Of a stretch of 64,000 nucleotides of DNA, positions 43,570 through 52,559 are shown piece after piece. A program made the translations under genes and the position numbers. Position 1 is the stretch's first letter. Each line of letters starts with the position of its first letter. The DNA comes from Thioclava electrotropha (GTDB lineage: Bacteria; Pseudomonadota; Alphaproteobacteria; Rhodobacterales; Rhodobacteraceae): NCBI RefSeq assembly GCF_002085925.2, contig NZ_CP053562.1, positions 3,113,501-3,177,500 of the forward strand, in the 5' to 3' direction. Under the pieces are notes generated by a model. That model saw only the letters and a list, made by a program, of their open reading frames with translations, did no database searches and was not told where the DNA came from.

Positions 43570-44811
43570 TCACTTCTTCAGCTTCGCCTGTTCGAGCGAC
43601 CAGTATTCCATGTCGAATAGCTCGCGCTCGGAGATCGGAGCAAAGCGCCCGAACTCTTCCGCTGCGTTCACTATACGCGCCGTCTGCTCCAGCAAGTCGC
43701 CGGCGATGCGCGCCGCCTTCTCGTTCGCAGCGACAGCAAATAGCCCCACCCCCTGCACAAGCACCGCGCGCGGCGCAGGATCAAGCATGGTCTTCGGCTC
43801 AGAAGCATGGGGCGCATTGCGCTCGAAATAGGCCTGATAGCTATGGGCATAGTCCGCGAGCTTGCGCTCGATCGCGGCGACATCGTCCCCGGCCTCGACA
43901 ATCAACGGGAAGGGTTTGATCCGGATTACGTGGTCCGGGGTGGCAGTGCCGCGCATTGCCAGTTCCGTGAGACCATCGCGCCCCAGATAGCGCCGGATCG
44001 CGGGTGTCGAGCGGAAATCCACCACGGGCTCGGCGCCAAGCGCCCCCTGCGCGGCGAGGGCCCGGGTCAGAGCGGAGGCCAGATCATCGGGGATCAGCGC
44101 GTCATTGGACTGCGGCCCCTCCACAGCAACCCCCTGCGACGCGAGATACGCTTCGGCGGTGTTCACGAATTCGATCGTCAGCTCATAGCTCTCGCGCGCG
44201 GTCTCGGCGAAAGTGAACAGCCCGTGCTTCTCAAGCCAGAGGCCTTCCACATGCGGATCGCGAGCAAGCGCGTCCTTGCACGCATGGCTCAGCGAGTAAC
44301 CGGGCATGACGTAGGGCACGAAGCCGACCCGGCCGTCATAGAGATCCCGCACCACCGTCTCCATACTTTCCTGATCGGCCAGCGCGAGGATCGCCGTTGC
44401 GTGGCAATGATCGACGAATGCCTGCGGCATATAGGCGTGCAGCAGCGCCTCCACAGAGGGGTTCGGCGCAGTCGGGTCAAGCAGTTGGCTGCGCAGGAAC
44501 GCCACCATCTCCTCGTCCGACATATGCGGGATGGATCGCGTCTCCAGCAGAGGCTCCAGTCGCATCGCCGGCAGGCCGGGCGCTTCGATATCGCCGAGGT
44601 CCCAACCCGACCCTTTCACATGAATGATCGCGCCGCCTGGCGCATCGGGGATCTTCACCGATGTATTGCCACCGCCGTGCAGCACCAGTTCAGGGTTCTG
44701 TCCAATCAGACGCGAACTATAGACGCGCAGCCCCAGTGCGGCGGGTTGGCCTGCCGCTTCAGCGGCCTCGGCGAATGATTGGGCGTCGTCGTCATTCCAA
44801 CGCGATTGCAT
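43570..44811 (-). CDS. Class II aldolase/adducin family protein in the lsr locus
   Basis: A 413-residue aldolase-type enzyme. It matches the N-terminal half of the bifunctional rhamnulose-1-phosphate aldolase/dehydrogenase proteins: LVLHGGGNTSVKI, the metal-site region DHCHATAILALAD and GLWLEKHGLFTFAETA. The short-chain dehydrogenase half of those fusions (about 270 residues) is absent, and the protein ends cleanly after 'LFDMEYWSLEQAKLKK'. It lies downstream of lsrB, separated by a hairpin. A role in breaking down phosphorylated AI-2 or a related sugar phosphate is inference. Confidence 0.82.
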   Translation of the reverse strand: MQSRWNDDDAQSFAEAAEAAGQPAALGLRVYSSRLIGQNPELVLHGGGNTSVKIPDAPGGAIIHVKGSGWDLGDIEAPGLPAMRLEPLLETRSIPHMSDEEMVAFLRSQLLDPTAPNPSVEALLHAYMPQAFVDHCHATAILALADQESMETVVRDLYDGRVGFVPYVMPGYSLSHACKDALARDPHVEGLWLEKHGLFTFAETARESYELTIEFVNTAEAYLASQGVAVEGPQSNDALIPDDLASALTRALAAQGALGAEPVVDFRSTPAIRRYLGRDGLTELAMRGTATPDHVIRIKPFPLIVEAGDDVAAIERKLADYAHSYQAYFERNAPHASEPKTMLDPAPRAVLVQGVGLFAVAANEKAARIAGDLLEQTARIVNAAEEFGRFAPISERELFDMEYWSLEQAKLKK

Positions 44812-44836
44812 GGGAGGCTCCTATTTCAACGTGTTT

Positions 44837-44862
44837 GCGAGGGCGCGTCACCGCGCCCTCGC
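44837..44862 (-). terminator. Hairpin between lsrB and the aldolase gene
   Basis: Perfect 11-bp stem GCGAGGGCGCG / CGCGCCCTCGC with a 4-nt loop, 20 bp past the lsrB stop on the minus strand. There is no long T-run. It probably stabilises the 3' end of the abundant binding-protein mRNA or attenuates transcription. Confidence 0.7.
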
Positions 44863-44881
44863 CATGTGAGATCACGAGGGA

Positions 44882-45901
44882 TCAGAAATCGAAGTTGTCG
44901 ATGTTGTCCTTGGTGAACACCGTGCGCTCGGGCAGCAGGACGATGCCGTTATCCTTGGCTTCATAATCGTAGCCCTGCACCGAGTTGGGCGAGACCTTCA
45001 CTTCGCCGATGCCGGGCACATCCATCGTGTCACCGACCTGAAGCGGCCCGTTCTTAAGCACGTGATCGGCGACCGCCACCGAGATCGCGCCTTGCTGGGT
45101 CACGTCCCACAGACCAAAGCGCGCAACCGTCCCGCGCTTCACATAGGGGCGCATCACGTTGGGCGTCGAGAAGCCCACGATCGTCACCTTGCCTGCCTTG
45201 TCGAGATTCTCGGCAGCTTGGGCTGCTGCGGGAAGCGCGTTGGCATCGGGCGCGATGATCGCGTCGAGATCGGGATATGCGCTCAGGATACCCTCTGCAG
45301 TCTGAAGCGATTTCTGCGCGTCGTTATAGCCGTATTGCGTGGTCACGATTTCCCAGCCGGGATGCTCTTTCGCGATCTTCTCTTTCGCGGCCGCGACCCA
45401 GGCGTTCTGGTCAGTCACGGTCGGCGAGGAATAGAAGAAAGCGACCTTCGCCTTGTCCTTGCCGTTCAGCCCGTCCGAGGCCATGTCCACCAGCATACCG
45501 CCCAGCTGCGCGGGCGTGCCCTGGTTGATGTAGTAGGAGCGGCAATCCGGGTTCACATCCGAGTCCCAGGTCATTACCAGCACGTCGCGCGCCATCGCCT
45601 GCTTGAGCGCCGGGCATAGACCATCGGGCGAGACCGAGGCGAGGATCACCGCCTTGTAGCCCTGATTGACGAAGTTGTTCACGAACTGAACCTGCCCCGA
45701 AACGCTGGGTTCGGTCGGCCCGTCATAAGTGACGTTGTCGCCAAGCTTCTTGCCCATGTCGACGGCGCCCTTACCGCCCGACGTGAAGTAGCCCACCCCG
45801 ACAAGCTTCGGAATGAAGGCGATATCCTCGGCCGCGGCTGAATTGGCCATCAGCATCCCTGCCGCAAGGGTGCCCATCACCCATTTGGTCGTTTTACGCA
45901 T
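44882..45901 (-). CDS. lsrB: Autoinducer-2 ABC transporter binding protein
   Basis: A 339-residue periplasmic protein. A signal peptide ([24 protein letters not shown]) is followed by the very characteristic LsrB start [20 protein letters not shown]. The blocks [20 protein letters not shown] and [20 protein letters not shown] hold residues that bind (R)-THMF-type AI-2. It is the last gene of the import set lsrACDB. Confidence 0.92.
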   Translation of the reverse strand: MRKTTKWVMGTLAAGMLMANSAAAEDIAFIPKLVGVGYFTSGGKGAVDMGKKLGDNVTYDGPTEPSVSGQVQFVNNFVNQGYKAVILASVSPDGLCPALKQAMARDVLVMTWDSDVNPDCRSYYINQGTPAQLGGMLVDMASDGLNGKDKAKVAFFYSSPTVTDQNAWVAAAKEKIAKEHPGWEIVTTQYGYNDAQKSLQTAEGILSAYPDLDAIIAPDANALPAAAQAAENLDKAGKVTIVGFSTPNVMRPYVKRGTVARFGLWDVTQQGAISVAVADHVLKNGPLQVGDTMDVPGIGEVKVSPNSVQGYDYEAKDNGIVLLPERTVFTKDNIDNFDF

Positions 45902-45934
45902 TTCAGTTCTCCTCCTCTGAACTCTCTGGACGCG

Positions 45935-46918
45935 TCATTCTGACGGACGCGGCCGCACCGGAATGAACTCGCGCAGCAAGGACGCCCCGTGGCGCATTGC
46001 GACGACGACAACCAGCAGCGCTCCGGACAACGCGCTGGAAACCTGACTGGGAACACCGCTCATCTGCAGGCCCTGCTGCAGATAGCCGATGATGAAAGTG
46101 GCGATGATGGTGCCGATCACCGAGCCCTGACCGCCATAAATCGAGGCGCCTCCGAGAACGGCGGCGGTGATCGCGGGCAGTAGCGTCGCCTTTCCCAGAT
46201 CAACCCGCGCCGAGCCGAAATAGGCCGACAGCAGCAGCCCCGCGAGCGCGGCGGCAAGCCCGGTAATGACATAGGTCAGTAGCTGCACCCGAGCGACGGG
46301 CATGCCCGCGTGGCGCGCAGCGGATTCGTTCTGGCCGATCTGGAACACCAGACGCCCGAAGCGCGTGACATGCAGCAGAACCAGCATCACCAGCGAGAAG
46401 GCGAGGAACACGAAAAGCGGCATCGGCAGGCCGAGGATCATCTGATAGCCAAGTCCGGTGAAGTCTGCCGGGAAGCCGCCGATCCCGTCATAGCCGTTCG
46501 CGCCGACGACGCCGGAGAGCACCGTGGCCGCGCCCGAGAACATGTAGAGCGCCCCAAGCGTGACCACGAGCGGTTGCAGCCGCGTGAGACGGATGATCGT
46601 CGCGTTCAGCAGCCCCGCGAGCGCACCCGTCGCGAAGACCACCGCAAGCGAAACCGGAAGCGGCATCCCGAAGAAATTGGCAATCCCGAAAGTGATCGCA
46701 CAGAGCCCGACCGTGGAAGCGAAGCTCACGTCGATCCCGCCCGCGATGATCACCAGCGTCAGCGGCACCGCGACGATCCCGACATGGACGAAATCCGAGG
46801 TGCCATAGAGCAGCGAACTCAGCTTGAGGAAGCGAGGGTTGATGGTGCCGAACACCACGAGCTCAAGGACCAGAAGCCCGAGCAACAGGACTTCCCAGCG
46901 CATCACGAGACGCTTCAT
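45935..46918 (-). CDS. lsrD: Autoinducer-2 ABC transporter permease
   Basis: A 327-residue RbsC/AraH-type permease with about 9-10 membrane segments. The signature region is LPAITAAVLGGASIYGGQGSV. The ATG overlaps the lsrC stop by 4 bp. Its relation to lsrC is that of the usual paralogous permease pair; the C/D names follow gene order. Confidence 0.85.
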   Translation of the reverse strand: MKRLVMRWEVLLLGLLVLELVVFGTINPRFLKLSSLLYGTSDFVHVGIVAVPLTLVIIAGGIDVSFASTVGLCAITFGIANFFGMPLPVSLAVVFATGALAGLLNATIIRLTRLQPLVVTLGALYMFSGAATVLSGVVGANGYDGIGGFPADFTGLGYQMILGLPMPLFVFLAFSLVMLVLLHVTRFGRLVFQIGQNESAARHAGMPVARVQLLTYVITGLAAALAGLLLSAYFGSARVDLGKATLLPAITAAVLGGASIYGGQGSVIGTIIATFIIGYLQQGLQMSGVPSQVSSALSGALLVVVVAMRHGASLLREFIPVRPRPSE

Positions 46919-47925
46919 GCCGCTTCCTCCAGATCACGGGTTTTGGGTGGGGGCGTTTCGCCGCGGCGGTAACGCGCCGCGCGGTCGCGCGCTTCGAGCG
47001 CGATCCGCAGTCGACCGTCGATCAGCAGCACGGCGAGCAGCATCGCGCCGCCGATGAGGTCGTTCCAGTAGGCCGGGATCTTGAGGAAGACGAGCGCGGT
47101 GTCGATCGAGGTGAAGAAGATCACGCCGATCACAACTCCGGCAACCGATCCGACGCCGCCGAGCAGGCTGATCCCTCCCAGAACGAGCGCCGCGATCGCG
47201 CGCAGTTCCATCCCCGAGCCTGCCTGATTGGGCACGAAGCCGATCTGCGCTGCAAAGGCGATACCCGCGATCGCATACATCGCGCCCGCCCAGACAAAGG
47301 CGAGAAACTCGATCCGGCGCACCGGCAGGCCCAGATGGCGCGCGGCCTCGCGGTTATCCCCCACCGCGAAGATCCAGCGTCCGCGCCGGGTGCGCAGCAC
47401 CAGCCAGACCGCCGCGATCAGCGCGAGCGCTACGACCCCTACCGCCGACAGCCCGAGGAAACCCTTGCCGGAGAGGTCCTTGACCCCTTGCGGCAGCTCC
47501 TCGATCCACTCGCCACCGGTGGCGATCAGCATCACGCCGCGAAACAGGCCAAGCGTGCCAAGCGTGGCCACGATGGAGGGCACGCCAAGCAGCGCCACGA
47601 GCCCACCATTGAGCGCGCCTGCTGACACGCCCGCACCAAGCGCGGCCGCTATTGCCACCGGGAGCGGCGCTCCTGCGTTCACCGTCAAACCCAGCATCAC
47701 TGCCGAGAGCCCCAGCACCGAGCCGCCGGAGACGTCGATATTGCGCGTCAGGATCACCGGAAAAATCCCCAGCGCCACGAGCATAAGCACCAGGCCGTTC
47801 GACCAGATGATCGAAGCGGTGCGCGCCGACAGGAACCCGGGCGCCGCCGCACCGACAAGCAACAGCACGATCAGCGTGACGAGGAACAGGGTCGCGACAC
47901 GTTCGCGGGCGATCCGTTCAAGCAT
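46915..47925 (-). CDS. lsrC: Autoinducer-2 ABC transporter permease
   Basis: A 336-residue RbsC/AraH-type permease. The signature region is MELRAIAALVLGGISLLGGV, and another conserved block is 'NREAARHLGLPVRRIEFLAF'. The start overlaps lsrA by 8 bp. The C-terminus is basic and cytoplasmic. Confidence 0.85.
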   Translation of the reverse strand: MLERIARERVATLFLVTLIVLLLVGAAAPGFLSARTASIIWSNGLVLMLVALGIFPVILTRNIDVSGGSVLGLSAVMLGLTVNAGAPLPVAIAAALGAGVSAGALNGGLVALLGVPSIVATLGTLGLFRGVMLIATGGEWIEELPQGVKDLSGKGFLGLSAVGVVALALIAAVWLVLRTRRGRWIFAVGDNREAARHLGLPVRRIEFLAFVWAGAMYAIAGIAFAAQIGFVPNQAGSGMELRAIAALVLGGISLLGGVGSVAGVVIGVIFFTSIDTALVFLKIPAYWNDLIGGAMLLAVLLIDGRLRIALEARDRAARYRRGETPPPKTRDLEEAA

Positions 47926-49393
47926 GGGTCGCCTCCTTGGATTCGAAGGCCAGTTCGGCGATCTCGTCGGTGCTGCTTCCGCCCGGAAGCTCGCCGGCGA
48001 GATGCCCGCCCGCCATTACCGCGATCCGGTCCGACAGGCGCACGACCTCGTCGAAATCAGACGAGATCAGCAACACCGCGGTGCCTGCGTCAGCCAGCTG
48101 TTCGATCAGTTCGTAAATATCATTGCGCGCGCCCACATCGACGCCGCGCGTCGGCTCGTCGAGGATCAGGACCCGCGGCATCGCGGCGAGGCATTTCGAC
48201 AGCAGCACCTTTTGCTGGTTTCCTCCCGAAAGGCTGCGCACCGGCTGCTCCGCCGCCTCGCATTTGATCCCAAGCGTCTTGCGATAGCCGTCGAAGCGCG
48301 CGCGCTCTTTGCCGGGACGCAGAAGGAAGGGCAGCAGATAATGCACGAGCGAAGAGGTATTCCAGTAAAGTGGCGCATCGAGAAAGAGCCCGTATTGCTG
48401 CCGGTCTTCGGACAACAGCACGACATTCTCACGCACCGCGTCGCGCGGTGTCCGGGCAGCGAAGGCGCGGCCCTCGAGTGCGACTTTACCGCCAGCACGC
48501 GGCCGCAGCCCGACGAGGGTTTCAGCCAGTTCGGTGCGCCCAGCCCCGACAACCCCGGTCAGACCGAGAACCTCTCCGTGGTGCACATCGAACGAGATAT
48601 CGACGAAGCCCTCGCCCCGCAGCGCCGCAACCTCGAGCGTCTTGCGCTCGGCGCGGGCCCTGTCGGCTCGGCGGTCACGCAGGGCAGCCACGCCGGGACT
48701 CATTGCAGCCAGGATTTCCGCATCGTTGCTTTCGGCCATCTTCGCGCTGTGCACGACATAGCCGTCGCGCAGCACCGTGATCCGGTCGCTAACCGCACGC
48801 AATTCGTGGAGCTTATGCGAAATGAAGACGAGCCCGTGACCCGTCGCGCGCAGCGCCCGCATTCGATCGAAGAGCGTGTCCACCTCATGCGGGGTAAGCG
48901 CCGAGGTCGGCTCGTCAAGGATCAGCACCTTCGCCTCGCGCACGAGGCCCCGCAGGATTTCCACGATCTGTCGGTCTGCGATCTCGAGGGTCGCGGCCTT
49001 GGCATCGGGCGACAGCGCGACGCCAAGGTCCGCAATCAGCTCGCCAATGCGGGCGCGATACGCCTCTGCCCGGCGCGGCAGGCCAATGCAGATATTCTCC
49101 AGAACGCTTTGATTGGGGAAGATATGCGCCTCTTGCGGCACCAGATACAGCCCCATCGCCTGCGCCTGCGCGGGCGTCGCGGGATGCAGTGGCGCTCCAC
49201 CGATGGAGACCCGCCCCGCCGTCGGCGCGACCAGACCCGCGAGAATTTTCATCAAGGTGGACTTACCCGCACCATTACCGCCCAGAAGCGCATGGATTTC
49301 CCCGGCACGCACCGCGAAATCCACGCCCTTAAGCACGGGCACGCCGCCGTAGCTTTTAGTAACCCGGCCAAGCTCGGCGAGCACAGATGTCAT
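47918..49393 (-). CDS. lsrA: Autoinducer-2 ABC transporter ATPase
   Basis: A 491-residue double ATPase. The first domain has ALLGGNGAGKSTLMKILAG and VLILDEPTSALTPHEVD. The second has GVVGAGRTELAETLVG, LSGGNQQKVLLSKCLA and VLILDEPTRGVDVGARND. The start at 49393 follows GGGAGGC; an upstream in-frame extension is unlikely. It is the first gene of the import operon, divergent from lsrR. Confidence 0.9.
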   Translation of the reverse strand: MTSVLAELGRVTKSYGGVPVLKGVDFAVRAGEIHALLGGNGAGKSTLMKILAGLVAPTAGRVSIGGAPLHPATPAQAQAMGLYLVPQEAHIFPNQSVLENICIGLPRRAEAYRARIGELIADLGVALSPDAKAATLEIADRQIVEILRGLVREAKVLILDEPTSALTPHEVDTLFDRMRALRATGHGLVFISHKLHELRAVSDRITVLRDGYVVHSAKMAESNDAEILAAMSPGVAALRDRRADRARAERKTLEVAALRGEGFVDISFDVHHGEVLGLTGVVGAGRTELAETLVGLRPRAGGKVALEGRAFAARTPRDAVRENVVLLSEDRQQYGLFLDAPLYWNTSSLVHYLLPFLLRPGKERARFDGYRKTLGIKCEAAEQPVRSLSGGNQQKVLLSKCLAAMPRVLILDEPTRGVDVGARNDIYELIEQLADAGTAVLLISSDFDEVVRLSDRIAVMAGGHLAGELPGGSSTDEIAELAFESKEATHA

Positions 49394-49598
49394 AGCGCCT
49401 CCCTCGATCAACATCCCATTTTCTCGAATGTTCATCTGTTTGTCTACAAAACATCTGTTCATTCGTTGTCTTCGCTGTCAACAATTTTTAGCTTATTTTT
49501 TACGCTGCACTGCGGCGATTTTGAGTTATTGACTTGTTCATATGTTTTTGTAACGAGTTGTTTGAACATTACCCCACCACTCCGGAGGACCGATCGTC
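49394..49598. promoter_or_regulatory. lsrA-lsrR divergent control region with TGTTCAT repeats
   Basis: Unusually AT-rich for this genome. TGTTCAT occurs at 49429-49435, 49456-49462 and 49535-49541, and TTTGAACAT at 49561-49569 is a related inverted form. These are good candidates for LsrR (SorC family) operators controlling both directions. Confidence 0.55.
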
Positions 49599-50537
49599 AT
49601 GGAAGAGCTCGCGCCGAACGAAACGGACGAAGCCCTGCTCGCGCGGGTCGCTTGGCTCTATTACAATGACGGGCTCACGCAGAGCGAAGTCGGGCATCAG
49701 CTCAACCTCTCGCGCATCAAGGTATCGCGACTTCTCGATGCTGGGCGCGCCTCCGGGCTGATCGAGGTGCGGATAAATTCGCGCCAGCAAGGCTGCCTCG
49801 AGATCGAGACTCGTCTGCAGGAGCGATTCCGCCTCAAGGATTGCCGCGTTATCCCCGACAGCACCGGATCAGATGTTGACGCGCGGATAGGACAGGCGGC
49901 GGCGAATTACCTCATGCAGAAACTCGCGCCCGGCGACAGTCTTGCGGTCGGCTGGGGCGCCACCGTTTCGAACGCGATCCGGGTGCTCGGCCATGTCGTG
50001 CATGAACGCCGCATCGAGCTGTTTTCGCTGACGGGCGGCGTGCAGACCTATGTGCAGGGGATGCGCGAGGCACATTGGGACCGCACGCCGAACATCATCC
50101 CCGCGCCGCTCGTCGTCTCGACGCCGGAATTGGCCGCGGCCCTGCTGCGCGAGCCTGCGATTTCGTCGCTCCTCAACCAAGCGATCGCGGCCGATTACAA
50201 GCTGGTCGGGATAGGCGGCATCTCGGAACAGGCGACCGTGGTTGCGCAAGGCTACATCACCGCAGGCGAAATCGAGCCACTGCGCCGCAGCGGTGCACGT
50301 GGCGATGTGCTCTGCCGGTTTTACGACCGGACCGGGCAGGACATGGAACTGCCGCTGCATGAGCGCGTGATCGGCGTCGATCTGGTCCAGCTCCGCGACT
50401 GCGAGCAGGTGATCGGCGCCGCCGGTGGCCCAAACAAGGTGACCCCGATTCTCGCCGCGCTACGCGGCCAAATTCTCGACATTCTGGTGACCGATGAGTC
50501 GACCGCGCTGTCGCTCCTCGACGCCGCGGAGGACTGA
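49599..50537 (+). CDS. lsrR: LsrR-type transcriptional regulator (SorC family)
   Basis: A 312-residue regulator. The HTH is DGLTQSEVGHQLNLSRIKVS (about 25-44). The sugar-phosphate sensor domain has SLAVGWGATVSNAIRVL, LFSLTGGVQTYVQGM and VIGAAGGPNKVTPILAALRG. It should repress the lsr genes until phospho-AI-2 binds. A ribosome site GGAGGA is present, and the gene is followed after one base by lsrK. Confidence 0.9.
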   Translation: MEELAPNETDEALLARVAWLYYNDGLTQSEVGHQLNLSRIKVSRLLDAGRASGLIEVRINSRQQGCLEIETRLQERFRLKDCRVIPDSTGSDVDARIGQAAANYLMQKLAPGDSLAVGWGATVSNAIRVLGHVVHERRIELFSLTGGVQTYVQGMREAHWDRTPNIIPAPLVVSTPELAAALLREPAISSLLNQAIAADYKLVGIGGISEQATVVAQGYITAGEIEPLRRSGARGDVLCRFYDRTGQDMELPLHERVIGVDLVQLRDCEQVIGAAGGPNKVTPILAALRGQILDILVTDESTALSLLDAAED

Positions 50538-50538
50538 C

Positions 50539-52067
50539 ATGCGCTATTTTCTCGCCTTCGACGCCGGCACCGGCAGCGGACGGGCCGTCCTGTTCGACGA
50601 GACCGGCGCCGAGATTGCGACCGCCGGGCAGGAATGGTGGCACGACAGCGACCCGCGCTATCCTGGCTCGATGGATTTCGACACGGAAGGCAACTGGGCG
50701 GCGCTGACCCGCTGCTGCCGCGAGGTGATCGCGAATTCCGGCGTCGATCCGAAGGATATCGTCTCGGTCAGCGCCACGGCGATGCGCGAGGCCTTCGTCC
50801 TGCATGACGAGAGCGGCGCGGAAATCTGGGCCTGCGCGAATGTCGATGCGCGCGCCGATGCCGAGGTCCGCGAACTCAAGCGGGACTATCCGGGGCTGGA
50901 GGAAGACATCTATGCGCGCTCGGGTCAGACCTACGCGCTTGGCGCCCTGCCCCGGCTGATCTGGCTGCGCCGGCACATACCCGAGGTACTCGAACGGGCA
51001 CGAACCCTGACGATGCTGTCGGATTGGGTGCTTTATCGGCTTTCCGGAGAACTGACCTCCGAGCCGTCAAACGCCGGGACGACCGGGCTAATCGGACTCG
51101 CCGATCGCAAGGTGCTGGGCGATGCGATGGAGAAACTGGGGCTGCGCAGCGACATCTTCCGCGCAGCGTCGTGACCGGAGAATGCGTGGGAACGGTGACG
51201 GGCACCGCCGCAGAGGAAACCGGGCTGGCGCCCGGCACGCTTGTCGTGGCAGGTGGGGGCGATTGCCAAACCGGCGGGCTGGGGCTGGGGATCGTCGAGA
51301 ATGGCGATTGCGCGGTGCTCGGCGGCACGTTCTGGCAGCAGGTGGTCAATGTTCCGCTGACCCTGACAGATCCGAGCATGAAACTCCGGATCAACCCGCA
51401 TGTGGTCTCGCATCTCAATCAGGCCGAAGCGATTAGCTTCTTCACCGGGGCGGCGATGCGCTGGTTCCGCGACGCCTTCGGGCAGGGCGAGGGATATTCC
51501 GAGCTGGAAGCCGCCTCGACGGAGGTGCCGCCCGGCGCGCATGGGATCATCCCGATCCTTTCCGACGTGATGCGCTACAACGAATGGATCCACGCCGCGC
51601 CGTCGCTGCTCAACCTCTCGCTCGATCCCGAGAAATCCGGCCCAGCTGCGATCTTCCGCGCATTGCAGGAGAATGCCGCCATCGTCGCCCATCGCAATCT
51701 CGAGGCGGTCTTCGCCCTGACCGGCGAGCGTCCCACGCGCATTGTTTTTGCCGGAGGCGCGTCAAAATCCCCGCACTGGGCGCAGATCCTTGCGGATGTC
51801 ACCGGCCTGCCAGTCGCGACCTCCAAGGTGAAGGAGGCCACTGCGCTTGGCTGTGCGGCTGCCGCGGCGACCGGGGCGGGCCAGTTCGGCTCGCTCAAGG
51901 ACGCAGGCGCGGCATGGTCCTGCATCGAAGATGAATACCAACCGAACAGCGCGCTGCGCGACCTCTACGACGAGGCGAGCGAGCGCTGGCAGCGCGCCTA
52001 TGCCGCGCAGCGCGCGCTCGTGGCCGACGGCGTGACCCAATCCATGTGGCGTGCCCCAGGCACGTGA
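50539..52067 (+). pseudogene. lsrK: Autoinducer-2 kinase, frameshifted
   Basis: An FGGY kinase in two frames. The first part (50539-51174) begins FLAFDAGTGSGRAVLFDETG and runs through MREAFVLHDESGAEIWACAN to SDIFRAAS, then stops. The second part continues in another frame from about 51170 as VVTGECVGTVTGTAAEETG. It then carries the C-terminal kinase motifs (VVAGGGDCQTGGLGLG; RIVFAGGASKSPHWAQILAD) to 52067. A shift of -1 (or +2) near 51155-51172 restores a full ~509-residue LsrK. Unless this is a sequencing error, AI-2 kinase is inactive, so LsrR should not be induced. Confidence 0.85.
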
Positions 52068-52090
52068 GACCTGCAAGAAAGGACTTCTGA

Positions 52091-52405
52091 ATGCTGATCC
52101 AACTGGTGAATATCAAGGTGCAGCCGGGCACGCGCGAGACTTTCCTCGAAGCTTTCAAGATCAACTGCGACGGCACGCGCGAAGAACCGGGCAACCTGCG
52201 CTTCGACCTGTTGCACGACCCCGAGGACGAGAACAATTTCTTCGTCTACGAAATCTTTCAAAGCGATGACGCGCTCGAGGATCACCGCAAGACCGCGCAT
52301 TACCAGAAATGCGTCTCGATGATCGACCCGATCACGATCGGCGGGCGCTCGAAGACCTATTTTGAGCCGGTTCTCGTTCAGGGCGTTGCGGCAACCTCGG
52401 CATAA
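52091..52405 (+). CDS. lsrG: AI-2 degradation enzyme LsrG
   Basis: A 104-residue ABM-fold protein that acts on phospho-AI-2. Diagnostic blocks are LVNIKVQPGTRETFLEAF, EEPGNLRFDLLHDPEDENNF and HRKTAHYQKCVSMIDPI. It follows lsrK by 23 bp with an AAGGA site. No LsrF thiolase gene was found in the window. Confidence 0.9.
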   Translation: MLIQLVNIKVQPGTRETFLEAFKINCDGTREEPGNLRFDLLHDPEDENNFFVYEIFQSDDALEDHRKTAHYQKCVSMIDPITIGGRSKTYFEPVLVQGVAATSA

Positions 52406-52417
52406 CGCTCAATCCTG

Positions 52418-52456
52418 TAAACCGAAGCCGTCCCGAGCACTTCGGGCTTCGGTTTA
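52418..52456 (+). terminator. Terminator-like hairpin after lsrG
   Basis: A 12-bp perfect stem TAAACCGAAGCC / GGCTTCGGTTTA around a 15-nt loop. It lies 13 bp past the lsrG stop and is the natural end of the lsrRKG transcript. Confidence 0.75.
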
Positions 52457-52559
52457 TGGAAAACCCATCTCTGAGAATTGGATTGCGCGTCCATTACGCA
52501 TGGCCGCCCAAGTGCATAAACTGCTTTAAGAAATTCTCGCGGAACGACGAACTCCGAGA

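Noticed and set aside
47228..49669. An 813-codon plus-strand open frame
   Set aside because: It is antisense to lsrC and lsrA. The product is arginine/alanine-rich without motifs.
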